The notes: generated by a model from the sequence alone, not told the origin. Shown: positions 35,895 through 44,894, counted from the first letter of the stretch. The stretch: DNA of 64,000 nucleotides from Streptomyces xanthochromogenes (GCF_014650455.1 NZ_BMUZ01000005.1:540330-604329); one strand, 5' to 3'. Numbers and translations: made by a program.

Positions 35895-36986
35895 ATGGCC
35901 ACCTTGTGCCGACCGGCGGTCGCGGTACCCGACCACGTCATCACCCAGGAACAGACCCTGGCGCTCGCCCGCGAGACCCATGCCGGGCATCCGCAGCGCG
36001 ATCTGGTCCTCAGACTCATCGAGAACACCGGCGTCAAGACCCGCCACCTCGTCCAGCCCCTCGAAGAGACCCTGGCCCACCCGGGGTTCGAGAAGCGCAA
36101 CCAGGTGTACGAGGCCGAGGCGAAGAAGCGGGTGCCCGAGGTGGTGCGCCGCGCCCTCGCCCACGGCGAGGTCGAGGCCGCCGACATCGACATGATCGTC
36201 TACGTGTCGTGCACGGGCTTCATGATGCCCTCGCTGACCGCCTGGCTGATCAACACGATGGGCTTCCGCTCCGACACCCGGCAGCTGCCCATCGCCCAGC
36301 TCGGCTGTGCGGCCGGCGGCGCCGCGATCAACCGCGCGCACGACTTCATCACGGCCTACCCGGGCTCCAACGTGCTGATCGTGTCGTGCGAGTTCTGCTC
36401 GCTGCTCTACCAGCCGACCGACATCGGCGTGGGCTCGCTGCTGTCCAACGGCCTGTTCGGGGACGCCCTTTCGGCCGCGGTCGTCCGTGGCGAGGGCGGG
36501 GTCGGCATGCGGATCGAGCGCAACGGCTCGCACCTGGTGCCGGACACCGAGAACTGGATCTCGTACGCCGTGCGCGAGACGGGCTTCCACTTCCAGCTCG
36601 ACAAGCGGGTCCCGGGCACGATGGAGATGCTCGCCCCCGCCCTCAAGACCCTGGTCGCACAGCACAGTTGGGAGGTCGGCGGGCTCGACTTCTACATCGT
36701 GCACGCGGGCGGCCCCCGCATCCTCGACGACCTGTGCCACTTCCTCGACCTCGGCCCGGACATGTTCCGCTTCAGCCGCAACACCCTCACCGAACGGGGC
36801 AACATCGCGAGTTCGGTCGTCTTCGACGCGCTCGCCCGGCTCTTCGACGAGGGCGGCATGACCGACGGCGCCCGCGGCCTGATCGCGGGCTTCGGCCCGG
36901 GCATCACCGCGGAGATCGGGGTGGGCAGCTGGAACGCGGGCCCGCACCTGGACGAGGAACTCACCGCCATGGCGGCCCGCGTCTGA
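35895..36986 (+). CDS. rppA: type III polyketide synthase, 1,3,6,8-tetrahydroxynaphthalene synthase
   Basis: This 363-aa chalcone-synthase-fold enzyme has the nucleophile Cys in IAQLGCAAGGAAINRA, the catalytic His in YIVHAGGPRILDDL and Asn in SRNTLTERGNIASS. It builds tetrahydroxynaphthalene from five malonyl-CoA, which oxidises to flaviolin. The ATG has GAAGGGAAG upstream. Co-transcribed with the P450. Confidence 0.93.
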   Translation: MATLCRPAVAVPDHVITQEQTLALARETHAGHPQRDLVLRLIENTGVKTRHLVQPLEETLAHPGFEKRNQVYEAEAKKRVPEVVRRALAHGEVEAADIDMIVYVSCTGFMMPSLTAWLINTMGFRSDTRQLPIAQLGCAAGGAAINRAHDFITAYPGSNVLIVSCEFCSLLYQPTDIGVGSLLSNGLFGDALSAAVVRGEGGVGMRIERNGSHLVPDTENWISYAVRETGFHFQLDKRVPGTMEMLAPALKTLVAQHSWEVGGLDFYIVHAGGPRILDDLCHFLDLGPDMFRFSRNTLTERGNIASSVVFDALARLFDEGGMTDGARGLIAGFGPGITAEIGVGSWNAGPHLDEELTAMAARV

Positions 36987-36987
36987 A

Positions 36988-37007
36988 GGGCCCCTGCTTG
37001 TGGGCCC
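36988..37007. terminator. GGGCCC hairpin between convergent rppA and lipoprotein genes
   Basis: Two GGGCCC blocks (36988, 37002) can pair with an eight-base loop; a third copy at 37012 offers an alternative fold. It fills most of the 46-bp gap and may act in both directions. Confidence 0.45.
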
Positions 37008-37032
37008 GTCGGGGCCCGGCACGACCGATCGG

Positions 37033-37554
37033 CTACTCGTTGACCAGCACGGGAATGGAGAGCACCGCGCTGGTCGGCGTGCCGGTCAGGGCCTTCGGGC
37101 CGACCTCGAAGTCGATGCCGGCCCCCTCGGCGGTCGGAGTGTGGCCGCCCTTGTGCTCGTCGTGGCCCTCCTCGGCGTACTGGAACGAGCCGGTGCCGAG
37201 CAGCTTCCCGTCCGCGTCGTAGTAGGCGGCGCGCAGCTCAAGCGCGATCAGCTCGCTGACGTCCGAGGTGACGGCGAGGTGCCCGGTGACGGCCGATCCG
37301 GCACCGAGGGCGCCGCCGGTCACCTTGACCCGGTCCGTGAACGGGCCCTGTTCCAGGCGCACTTCACCCCGGGCGAGCTTCTGGTACGCGGCGGGGGCGG
37401 CGGCCCGCTCGGGCGCCGCGAAGCTCACCGAGGGGACGGGGGCCGGAGCGTCTTCGGCCCGGTCGTCCGGGGCTCCGCCGGACCCGCCGCCGCAGGCGGT
37501 CAGCAGGGCGAGGGCGAGAGCGGCCAGGACGGCCGGGGCGGCGGTGCGGCTCAT
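37033..37554 (-). CDS. small secreted lipoprotein, unknown function
   Basis: This 173-aa protein has an N-terminal signal helix and a lipobox ALLTACGGG (Cys21), so it should be anchored on the outer face of the membrane. The rest looks like a beta-sandwich (GSAVTGHLAVTSDVSELIALELRA is split by short loops), with no catalytic motif seen. A His-rich patch EEGHDEHKGGH around residue 130 might bind metal. It follows phoA at 170 bp on the same strand. Confidence 0.75.
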   Translation of the reverse strand: MSRTAAPAVLAALALALLTACGGGSGGAPDDRAEDAPAPVPSVSFAAPERAAAPAAYQKLARGEVRLEQGPFTDRVKVTGGALGAGSAVTGHLAVTSDVSELIALELRAAYYDADGKLLGTGSFQYAEEGHDEHKGGHTPTAEGAGIDFEVGPKALTGTPTSAVLSIPVLVNE

Positions 37555-37583
37555 GGCGGGGGACTCCTGCGGAGTAGTACGAG

Positions 37584-37611
37584 GGGGCCGGGGGCGGGTG
37601 CCCCCGGCCCC
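37584..37611 (-). terminator. strong 12-bp stem hairpin downstream of phoA
   Basis: GGGGCCGGGGGC, loop GGGT, then GCCCCCGGCCCC pair perfectly. It lies 113 bp after the phoA stop and 29 bp before the lipoprotein start. Confidence 0.6.
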
Positions 37612-37724
37612 TGGCCTGCGGGAGGCGGGACGGCCCGGGCGGGCCGAGCCGGGACGAGCCCGGGCGGCCGGCTCAGCCGGGGCGGCCGACCGCGCGACGG
37701 CCGGCCGCGCGGGGTGGCCGACCG

Positions 37725-39251
37725 TCAGCCGCGCGGGGTGCGGCCGAACAGCGAGCCGTACATCTTGCCGTACAGATCGGTGTTCAGCTGGCTGGCGGCG
37801 AAGCGGTCCGCACCGGGACCGTAGGCGAAGATCGGCACATCGGCGCCGGTGTGGTTGCCCGAGAGGTACGTCAGCCACAGGCTCGCCTCGGGGCTGCCGT
37901 CCTTGACGCCCTTGGGGTCGTCGGGGGTGCGGAAGGTCGCCGGGGCGAAGTTCTTCGCGTCGCCCGCGCCCGCGCCGTTGGCGATGCCGGTCGAGCGGGC
38001 CGGGTCCTTTGCGCCCGAAGTGGCGCGCGAGGGAAGGGAGTTGTTGGCCGGGTTGCCGGCGTCCGTGTTCGACGGGGGCGCCACCGACTCGGCGTTGGTG
38101 TACGTGCCCTTCTCGATGATGTTGAAGCCCGCGCACTCGTGGTCCGCGGTGACGACGACCAGGGTGTGACCGTCGCGCTTCGCGAAGTCGGTGGCCGCCT
38201 TGACCGCGTCGTCGAACGCCTTGACCTCGGCGAGCGTCTGGGCCGCGTCGTTGGCGTGCGAGCGCTTGTCGATCTGGGCGCCCTCGACCTGGAGGAAGAA
38301 GCCCTTCCTGGAGCGGCCGTCGAGCAGGTCGATGGACTTCTTCGCCATCTCGGCGAGCGTCGGCTCCTGCTTCTGCGGGGCGCCGGCGGGCAGGGCCGCC
38401 TTCGCCTGCTCGACCGTCAGGTTGCCCCGGTTGAAGAGGCCCACGACCTTCTTGCCGCGCACCTTGTCGAGGTCGGCCTTGGTCGCGGCCTTCTGCGAAG
38501 CGGCGGTCTGCGCGGGCAGCTTCGGGTCGCCGAAGGAGCCGAGCACCTGGTAGCCCTGCTTCTGGAGGGCCTGCTGGTCGTCCGGCTCGAAGCGGGCGAG
38601 GCCGCCGCCGAGGACCACGTCGGCGGTGCCGTTGCGGGCGATCTGCTCGGCGATCGGGGTGATCAGCGTCTTGTCGGCGGGCGCCTTCTCGTAGCTGCCG
38701 TCGGCGTTCTTCGGCAGGCAGGCCGCGTCCGAGTAGGTCGGGCCCTGGCAGCCGCGGAGCAGCGCGTGGCTGAACTGGGCGGCGGGCGTGGCGTCGGTGA
38801 TCTCGGCCGTCGAGACGTTGCCGGTGGCGAAGCCGGCCGCCTTGGCCTGCTCCATCAGCGTGACGCGCCGCTTCTCGTAACTGTCCACGCCGATCGCGGC
38901 GTTGTACGTCTTGACGCCCGAGGCCCAGGCGGTGGCGGCGCTCGCCGAGTCCGTCACCAGGGCGGGCTGGTCGCTGCCCTTCTCCACGGCGTACGTGGCG
39001 ACCGCGCCGGTGTAGGGCAGGCGCTCCATGTTGAGCTTGCCCTGGGCGCCGTAGAAGCGCTCGCGGCCGGCCGTGACGTGGGTGCGCCCCATGCCGTCGC
39101 CGAGCAGGTAGATGACGTTGCGTATCTCACGGTTGCCGTGCTCGCCGTGACTGCCGTGCTGGGGCTGGGAGTTGGCGGTGACGGCCGAGCCGGCGGCGAC
39201 CGCGGAGGCCGCCGCGACGACCGCGAGCACCTTCATTGCCTTCTGTCTCAT
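37725..39251 (-). CDS. phoA: secreted alkaline phosphatase
   Basis: This 508-aa protein has a signal peptide with an Ala-rich core (LAVVAAASAVAAGSAV). It shows YLLGDGMGRTH (metal Asp), the nucleophile Ser in LVTDSASAATAWASG, EGAQIDKRSHAND and TADHECAG (metal ligands). It releases phosphate from organic esters outside the cell. Upstream is an 11-bp-phased array resembling a PHO box, consistent with PhoP control. A second possible ATG lies 15 bp downstream. Confidence 0.92.
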   Translation of the reverse strand: MRQKAMKVLAVVAAASAVAAGSAVTANSQPQHGSHGEHGNREIRNVIYLLGDGMGRTHVTAGRERFYGAQGKLNMERLPYTGAVATYAVEKGSDQPALVTDSASAATAWASGVKTYNAAIGVDSYEKRRVTLMEQAKAAGFATGNVSTAEITDATPAAQFSHALLRGCQGPTYSDAACLPKNADGSYEKAPADKTLITPIAEQIARNGTADVVLGGGLARFEPDDQQALQKQGYQVLGSFGDPKLPAQTAASQKAATKADLDKVRGKKVVGLFNRGNLTVEQAKAALPAGAPQKQEPTLAEMAKKSIDLLDGRSRKGFFLQVEGAQIDKRSHANDAAQTLAEVKAFDDAVKAATDFAKRDGHTLVVVTADHECAGFNIIEKGTYTNAESVAPPSNTDAGNPANNSLPSRATSGAKDPARSTGIANGAGAGDAKNFAPATFRTPDDPKGVKDGSPEASLWLTYLSGNHTGADVPIFAYGPGADRFAASQLNTDLYGKMYGSLFGRTPRG

Positions 39252-39273
39252 GGCGGCGAAGCTATGAGTCGCA

Positions 39274-39313
39274 TGTGAACGGACCGGGAGGTTCAGGCGG
39301 CCGCGAGGCGAAC
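39274..39313 (-). promoter_or_regulatory. PHO-box-like direct repeats upstream of phoA
   Basis: On the minus strand four 7-mers are spaced exactly 11 bp apart: GTTCGCC (39307-39313), GGCCGCC (39296), CCTCCCG (39285) and GTTCACA (39274). Streptomyces PhoP binds 11-bp direct-repeat units of GTTCACC plus four bases. Units 1 and 4 match six of seven positions; the inner two are poor. Confidence 0.5.
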
Positions 39314-39426
39314 GCCTTTACCTTCCGCATAACTTTTCCGCCCCGGCACTTTGCCCTTTGCGGACGTTCCCCTTACCCGGGGCCCCGGTCCCGCGGTCCG
39401 CGGGAGGGGCCCCTCGGCGGCTGGGC

Positions 39427-40947
39427 CTATCCGTAGGACAGGTTGGAGCAGATGTTGTCGTCGGCCGAGCGGGCCTTGTCGGCGACGGCCGACGGGACCG
39501 CGGCGGGGGCGCTGGACGCGGCGTCCGCGCCGCCCGCGCCGTCCGCCTTGTACTGCGTGCCGACGATGACGTTCAGGCCCGGTGTCTTCGCCTGGCGCAG
39601 CAGGGCGCCGGGGAAGTGCGTGGCGAGCGTCTTGGCCTTGGCCTCGTCGTTCGCCCCGTACTCGATGACCGTGTGCGTGTAGTCCTGGGAGGCGGCCGTG
39701 GTGGCGCCGGTGACGGTGAAGCCCGCGGACTTCAGCGACTCGGCGACCTGGGCCGCGAGGCCCTTGGTGACGGTGCCGTTGTAGACGGCCACGCTGATGC
39801 CCTTGCCGGAGGCGGGCGCGGGGGCCGCCGCCGACGGGCTCGGGGAGGCGGACTCACTCTTGCCCGCGGCGTTCTGCCCGTCGACGGTGCGGTCCGCGCG
39901 CAGCGCCGCGAACAGGGCGTCGGCCTCCGGCTTGACCACGGCGACGCGGGCACCCTCGTAACGCCAGGGCAGGGTCACGAACTTGGTGTTGTGCAGGTCG
40001 ATGTCCTTCATCGACATCGCGAACGAGATCAGCTTGCTCGGCGAGCCGAGGCCCGAGTCGACGGTCATCGACTTGGTGGCCGCGTTGGCGAGCGGCAGCA
40101 GCGTCGTCGGGTCGAGGCCCTTGCCCTTGACCTTCTTGATCAGGCTGCCGATGAAGGCCTGCTGGCGCTGGATGCGGCCGATGTCGGAGCCGTCGCCGAT
40201 GCCGTGCCGGATGCGCACGTAGTCGAGCGCCTTCTGGCCGGAGACGCTCTGCGGGCCCTTGGCGAAGACCAGACCGCCCCTGTGGCCGAGGTTCGGGTTG
40301 AGGTCGCCCTGGTAGACGTTGCCGGGCACGCACACGTCGACGCCGCCGACCGCCTCGGTCATCCTCGCGAAGCCCGCGAAGTCCATGACCATGGTGTGGT
40401 CCACGCGCAGCCCGGTCAGCTTCTCGACGGTGTTCTGGGTGCAGGCGGGGTTCCCCTGAACCGTTTCTCCCACCTCGAACGCCGAGTTGAACATCACATT
40501 GTGCTTCTCCTTGGTCCAGCTGCCGCTCGGCAGCTTGCACGACGGTATGTCGACCAGCGAGTCACGCGGTATCGAGACGGCGACGGCGTGCTTCTGGTCC
40601 GAGTAAACGTGCAGCAGGAGCGCGGTGTCCGAGCGGCCGATGTCGCCCTTGCCGTGGCCGTACTGGGCGTTGTCGCCCGAGCGGGTGTCGGAGCCGATGA
40701 TCAGGACGTTGGAGCCCTTGGTCGAGGCGGCGGGGCGGTCGGCGGAGATGCCGCCGTCGTCGAAGGTCTTGATGTTGCCGTTCAGCTGGAAGTAGATCCA
40801 GCCGCCGCCGGCCACCGCGAGGACGACGACCGACAGGCCGGTGACCCCTGCGATGCGGGCACGGCTGCGCTTGTCGCGGCGCTGCGGTGCGGCCGAACCG
40901 CCACCCTCACGCCTGCCTGCCGCACCCGCTTTGTGGCTCCCGGCCAT
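39427..40947 (-). CDS. LytR-CpsA-Psr (LCP) family cell-wall ligase with LytR_C domain
   Basis: This 506-aa type II membrane protein has a basic cytoplasmic N-terminus, a TM at ~32-52, an LCP domain at ~75-300 (LIIGSDTRSG, SIPRDSLVDIP, YVRIRHGIGDGSDIGRIQRQ with the Arg/Asp pyrophosphate site) and a C-terminal LytR_C domain at ~395-480. LCP enzymes move lipid-linked polymers onto peptidoglycan. The ATG at 40947 is preferred for its GAGGGG site; an in-frame ATG exists at 40959. Confidence 0.88.
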   Translation of the reverse strand: MAGSHKAGAAGRREGGGSAAPQRRDKRSRARIAGVTGLSVVVLAVAGGGWIYFQLNGNIKTFDDGGISADRPAASTKGSNVLIIGSDTRSGDNAQYGHGKGDIGRSDTALLLHVYSDQKHAVAVSIPRDSLVDIPSCKLPSGSWTKEKHNVMFNSAFEVGETVQGNPACTQNTVEKLTGLRVDHTMVMDFAGFARMTEAVGGVDVCVPGNVYQGDLNPNLGHRGGLVFAKGPQSVSGQKALDYVRIRHGIGDGSDIGRIQRQQAFIGSLIKKVKGKGLDPTTLLPLANAATKSMTVDSGLGSPSKLISFAMSMKDIDLHNTKFVTLPWRYEGARVAVVKPEADALFAALRADRTVDGQNAAGKSESASPSPSAAAPAPASGKGISVAVYNGTVTKGLAAQVAESLKSAGFTVTGATTAASQDYTHTVIEYGANDEAKAKTLATHFPGALLRQAKTPGLNVIVGTQYKADGAGGADAASSAPAAVPSAVADKARSADDNICSNLSYG

Positions 40948-41010
40948 CGGACCCCTCATCCCTCATTCGCGCCTCTTCTGTAGAGGAGACGGTGAGTCGC
41001 ACCCTCTGGT

Positions 41011-41025
41011 TGTACAGTTGCGCAA
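41011..41025. promoter_or_regulatory. TGTACA/TTGCGCAA palindromes in the LCP-tatA divergent promoter
   Basis: TGTACA (41011-41016) and TTGCGCAA (41018-41025) are adjacent perfect palindromes in the 173-bp divergent gap, the only low-GC part of it. Candidate operator overlapping both promoters. Confidence 0.35.
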
Positions 41026-41120
41026 TGTAGCAAGTCTCATTGAGAGCCAGCAGCCCCGGCCGAACCAAGAATTCGGCCGGACGAAACGGCTGCAGGACGC
41101 GAACGAGGAAGGACGGCGGG

Positions 41121-41396
41121 ATGTTCCTGCGCAATGGTCTTGAACCGTGGCATCTGCTGATCGTGGCCGTAGTACTGATCCTGCTGTTCGGTTCCAAGAA
41201 GCTGCCCGACACGGCACGCGCGCTGGGCAAGTCCCTGCGCATCCTCAAGAGCGAGACCAAGGCGATGCGCGAGGACGACACCGAGCCGGCCCCCGCCGCC
41301 GCCCCGGCCCCGCAGGTCGTCACCCCGGCCCCGGCGACGGTGCACACCGCCGCCGACCGCACCCAGGCGGACGCCCCCGCGCGCCCCGCCCCGTAA
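41121..41396 (+). CDS. TatA/E-family twin-arginine translocase subunit paralogue
   Basis: This 91-aa protein has a short N-terminal TM (LLIVAVVLILLFG), the FG hinge followed by SKKLPDTARALGKSLRILKSE, an amphipathic helix, and a Pro/Ala-rich tail. TatA oligomers form the Tat passage. No tatC or tatB is adjacent, so this is probably an extra copy. The ATG at 41121 has GAGGAAGGACGG upstream, better than the earlier TTG. Confidence 0.85.
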   Translation: MFLRNGLEPWHLLIVAVVLILLFGSKKLPDTARALGKSLRILKSETKAMREDDTEPAPAAAPAPQVVTPAPATVHTAADRTQADAPARPAP

Positions 41397-41422
41397 TCCC
41401 GCACGCCGTACGCTCGGCAGGC

Positions 41423-42385
41423 ATGGAGCAGCTGCCGACGTACGACGACGTGGTCCGCGCGCACGAGCGGATCGCCCCGCAGGCCCACCGCACCCCGGTC
41501 CTGACCTCCCGGCTCACCGACGCCGAGCTCGGTCTGAGCCTCTTCCTCAAGTGCGAGAACCTCCAGCGGATGGGGGCGTTCAAGTTCCGCGGCGCCTACA
41601 ACGCGCTGTCCCTGTTCGACGCGGACCAGCGCCGCGCGGGCGTGGTCGCCTACTCCTCCGGCAACCACGCCCAGGCCGTCGCGCTCGCCGCCTCGCTGCT
41701 CGGCATCCCGGCGACCATCGTCATGCCGCACGACGCGCCCGCGGCGAAGCTGGCCGCGACCAAGGGGTACGGGGCCGAGGTCGTCCCGTACGACCGCTGG
41801 AGCGAGGACCGCGAGGAGATCGGCCGGGCCCTCGCCGAGGAGCGCGGCCTGACGCTGGTCCCGCCGTACGACCACCCCCACGTGATGGCGGGCCAGGGCA
41901 CCGCGGCCAAGGAACTCTTCGAGGAGACCGGCCACCTGGACGCCCTGTTCGTGCCGCTCGGCGGCGGCGGGCTCCTGTCCGGCAGCCTGCTCGCGGCAGG
42001 CGCCCTGGCGCCGTCGTGCGCGGTGTACGGGGTCGAGCCGGAGGCGGGCGACGACGGGCGCCGGTCGCTGCGCGCGGGCGAGATCGTGCACATCGACACC
42101 CCGGCGACCATCGCGGACGGCGCCCAGACGCAGCACCTCGGCATCCACCCCTTCCCGCTGATCCGCGACCTCGTGACCGACATCGTCACCGCCTCGGACG
42201 CCCAACTGGTCGACTCCATGCGCCTGTTGGCCTCCCGGATGAAGATCGTCGCCGAGCCGACGGGCTGTCTGGGCCTGGCCGCCGCCCGGGAACTCGCGGA
42301 GGGGTACCGGGGGCGGCGCGTCGGCGTGATCGTCAGCGGCGGCAACGTGGACATGGCCCGGTTCGCGGCGCTCCTTTCCGGGTGA
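41423..42385 (+). CDS. threonine dehydratase-like PLP enzyme
   Basis: This 320-aa fold-II PLP enzyme has the lysine in GAFKFRGAYNALS, YSSGNHAQAVALAA and the phosphate-binding loop PLGGGGLLSGS. It is short, without a regulatory ACT domain, which fits catabolic threonine/serine ammonia-lyases or serine racemase. It lies 26 bp after the tatA-like gene. Exact substrate cannot be set by sequence. Confidence 0.88.
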   Translation: MEQLPTYDDVVRAHERIAPQAHRTPVLTSRLTDAELGLSLFLKCENLQRMGAFKFRGAYNALSLFDADQRRAGVVAYSSGNHAQAVALAASLLGIPATIVMPHDAPAAKLAATKGYGAEVVPYDRWSEDREEIGRALAEERGLTLVPPYDHPHVMAGQGTAAKELFEETGHLDALFVPLGGGGLLSGSLLAAGALAPSCAVYGVEPEAGDDGRRSLRAGEIVHIDTPATIADGAQTQHLGIHPFPLIRDLVTDIVTASDAQLVDSMRLLASRMKIVAEPTGCLGLAAARELAEGYRGRRVGVIVSGGNVDMARFAALLSG

Positions 42386-42468
42386 CGCCGGCGGGTGCGG
42401 GCCGGAGGTTGTCCACAGGCTGAGGGGGACGCGCACGGGATGTGGGCGCTTCGGCGCATGATGGGGGC

Positions 42469-44253
42469 ATGAGCGACATGAACGAGATGCCGGAGTGGGA
42501 GAAGCGGTTCAGGGCGCCCCGGGTGGGGCTCCCCGACTGGGCAGAGGACGCCCCGGACCGCTCGCTGTTCGTGTCGAACGCGACGGGGACGTACGAGCTG
42601 TACGCCTGGGACCGGGCGACGGGCAGCCAGCGCCGGGCCACGGACCGGCCCAACGGCACGACGGACGGCGTGCTGACGCCCGACGGCGAATGGATCTGGT
42701 GGTTCGACGACACCGACGGCGACGAGTTCGGCGTCTGGCGCCGCCAGCCGTTCGGCGGTGGGGCGGACGAGACGGCCGTGCCCGGGCTCGACCCGTCCTA
42801 CCCGGGCGGTCTCGCGCTCGGCCGGGACGGCACCGCGGTGGTCGGCCGCTCCACCGACGAGGACGGCTCCACGATCCACGTCGTGGGCCCCGGCTCGGCC
42901 CCGGTCGAGATCTACCGGCACCGCGAGTCCGCGGGCGTCGGCGACCTCTCGCACGACGGGACGCTGATCGCCGTCGAGCACACCGAGCACGGCGACGCGA
43001 TGCACTCCGCGCTGCGCGTGGTTCGGCCCGACGGCTCGACGGTGGCCGAGCTCGACGACACCAAGGGCGGCACGGAGGAACTGGGCCTGGAAGTGCTCGG
43101 GTTCGCGCCGCTCGCGGGCGACACCCGGCTGCTCGTCGCCCACCAGCGGCGCGGGCGCTGGGAGCCGATGATCTGGGACGTGGCCTCCGGCGAGGAGAGC
43201 GATCTCGCGCTCGACCTGCCGGGTGACGTCTCCGCCGAGTGGTACCCGGACGGCTCGGGCCTGCTCGTCGTCCACAGCTTCGAGGCCCGCAGCGGTCTGT
43301 TCCGCTTCGACCTCGCCACCCGCTCGCTGATCGAGATCGAGACCCCGGCCGGTTCGGTCTCCGGGGCCACGGCCCGGCCCGACGGCACGGTGGAGTACCT
43401 GTGGTCGTCCGCGGCGAGCCCCTCCGAGGTGCGCTCCACGACGGGCGAGGTCGTGCTCGACCCGCCCGGGTTCAAGGCGCCGGGTTCGGTGCCGGTGGAG
43501 GACGCCTGGGTGGAGGGCCCCGGCGGCCGCATCCACGCGCTGGTGCAGCGTCCCGCGGGGGAGGGGCCCTTCCCCACCCTGTTCGAGATCCACGGCGGTC
43601 CGACCTGGCACGACAGCGACGCGTTCGCCTCCGGCCCGGCGGCCTGGATCGACCACGGCTTCGCGGTGGTCCGGGTCAACTACCGCGGCTCCACCGGATA
43701 CGGGCGGGCGTGGACGGACGCGCTCAAGCACCGGGTGGGGCTCATCGAGCTGGAGGACATCGCGGCGGTCCGCGACTGGGCGGTCTCCTCGGGCCTGGCC
43801 GACCCCGCGCGGCTCGTCCTCGCGGGCGGCTCCTGGGGCGGCTACCTCACCCTGCTCGGCCTCGGCACCCAGCCGGACGCGTGGGCGCTCGGGCTCGCGG
43901 CGGTGCCGGTCGCGGACTACGTCACGGCGTACCACGACGAGATGGAGGCGCTGAAGGCGATGGACCGGACGCTGCTCGGCGGCACGCCGGAGGAGGTGCC
44001 GGACCGCTTCCGCGCGTCCTCGCCGCTGACGTACGTCGACGCCGTGACGGCGCCGGTCTACATCTCGGCGGGGGTCAATGATCCGCGCTGCCCGATCCGG
44101 CAGGTCGAGAACTATGTGGACCGGCTGGTCGAGCGGGGGGCCACGCACGAGGTGTACCGGTACGACGCGGGGCACGGGTCGCTCGTGGTCGAGGAGCGCA
44201 TCAAGCAGGTACGCCTCGAACTCGACTTCGCCGCGCGCCACTTGCCGAAATAA
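42469..44253 (+). CDS. S9-family prolyl oligopeptidase/acylaminoacyl peptidase
   Basis: This 594-aa protein has an N-terminal beta-propeller (~30-340; repeated blades such as TYELYAWDRATG) and a C-terminal alpha/beta hydrolase. The triad is Ser in LAGGSWGGYLTLLG, Asp in GVNDPRCPIRQ and His in YDAGHGSLV. No signal peptide, so cytoplasmic. It cleaves short peptides. ATG at 42469 with GGGGG upstream. Confidence 0.9.
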   Translation: MSDMNEMPEWEKRFRAPRVGLPDWAEDAPDRSLFVSNATGTYELYAWDRATGSQRRATDRPNGTTDGVLTPDGEWIWWFDDTDGDEFGVWRRQPFGGGADETAVPGLDPSYPGGLALGRDGTAVVGRSTDEDGSTIHVVGPGSAPVEIYRHRESAGVGDLSHDGTLIAVEHTEHGDAMHSALRVVRPDGSTVAELDDTKGGTEELGLEVLGFAPLAGDTRLLVAHQRRGRWEPMIWDVASGEESDLALDLPGDVSAEWYPDGSGLLVVHSFEARSGLFRFDLATRSLIEIETPAGSVSGATARPDGTVEYLWSSAASPSEVRSTTGEVVLDPPGFKAPGSVPVEDAWVEGPGGRIHALVQRPAGEGPFPTLFEIHGGPTWHDSDAFASGPAAWIDHGFAVVRVNYRGSTGYGRAWTDALKHRVGLIELEDIAAVRDWAVSSGLADPARLVLAGGSWGGYLTLLGLGTQPDAWALGLAAVPVADYVTAYHDEMEALKAMDRTLLGGTPEEVPDRFRASSPLTYVDAVTAPVYISAGVNDPRCPIRQVENYVDRLVERGATHEVYRYDAGHGSLVVEERIKQVRLELDFAARHLPK

Positions 44254-44257
44254 CCCC

Positions 44258-44604
44258 CTGGGGCTGCGCCCCGGGCCCGGGGGTTTGCCCACCCTCCCCC
44301 AAGCTCTTAATGAGCAGGGGGACCCCCATCCCGTTGCCCGGGGTTGGTTGGGTTCCGGCCCCTGGGGCTGCGCCCCAGACCCCGGGGGGTTTGCCCTCCC
44401 TCCCGCCCGTGCGGCGGGTTGGACCGGCTGAGCCCTGGGGCTCCGCCCCAGACCCCGGGGGGGGTTCACCCACCCACCCGCCCGTGCAGCGCGTTGAAGG
44501 GTTCAGCTCCCTGGGGCTGCGCCCCAGACCCCCTGAGGGGCTGCGCCCCTCGAACCCCCGCAAGGGGCTCCGCCCCCTGCACTCCCGTTCGGGGCTCCGC
44601 CCCG
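44258..44604. repeat. seven GGGGCTGCGCCCC-type hairpins in a gene-free stretch
   Basis: Start points are 44258, 44362, 44435, 44511, 44535, 44564 and 44590. The core is GGGGCTGCGCCCC or GGGGCTCCGCCCC, extended in most copies to a 7-bp stem (CTGGGGC...GCCCCAG, or GAGGGGC...GCCCCTC) with a three-base loop. Four share the longer context CCTGGGGCTGCGCCCCAGACC. The first follows the peptidase stop by 4 bp and could terminate it. This type of element is scattered between genes in Streptomyces. Confidence 0.75.
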
Positions 44605-44720
44605 GACCCCATTCGCGCCTGAACGGCGCTCGTCCTCAAACTCCCCCAAGGCCTCAAGGGCCAGGGGGGACCCCCATGACAGGCTGAGGTTGCCCGGTGC
44701 TGGCCCGCACCGGGCATTTA

Positions 44721-44894
44721 GGGGCGCGGGGAACTGCGCGACCAGCCACGCACGGCCCGCAGCCGAAAACGGGTTTTGGGGGCGCGAGGAACTGCGCGAG
44801 AAGCGACCACAGCCCGCAGCCGACGACGGGCTTCGGGGGGCGCGGGGAACTGCGCGAACGGCCCCCGCGGACCCCAGCCGAATGGACGCCCCAG
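44721..44894. repeat. 58-bp intergenic repeat, three tandem copies
   Basis: Units start at 44721, 44779 and 44837 (exact 58-bp period). Each begins GGGGCGCG(G/A)GGAACTGCGCG and carries a CCGCAGCCGA-like block (degraded in copy 3) 40 bp later. The 791-bp stretch 44254-45044 that holds it contains no gene I can support. Confidence 0.75.

Noticed and set aside
41650..44469. 939-codon minus-strand frame
   Set aside because: Opposite the dehydratase and S9 peptidase genes and running into repeats; no recognisable domain.
44258..44894. CRISPR array
   Set aside because: Repeats are tandem without unique spacers or are isolated hairpins, and no cas genes are nearby.
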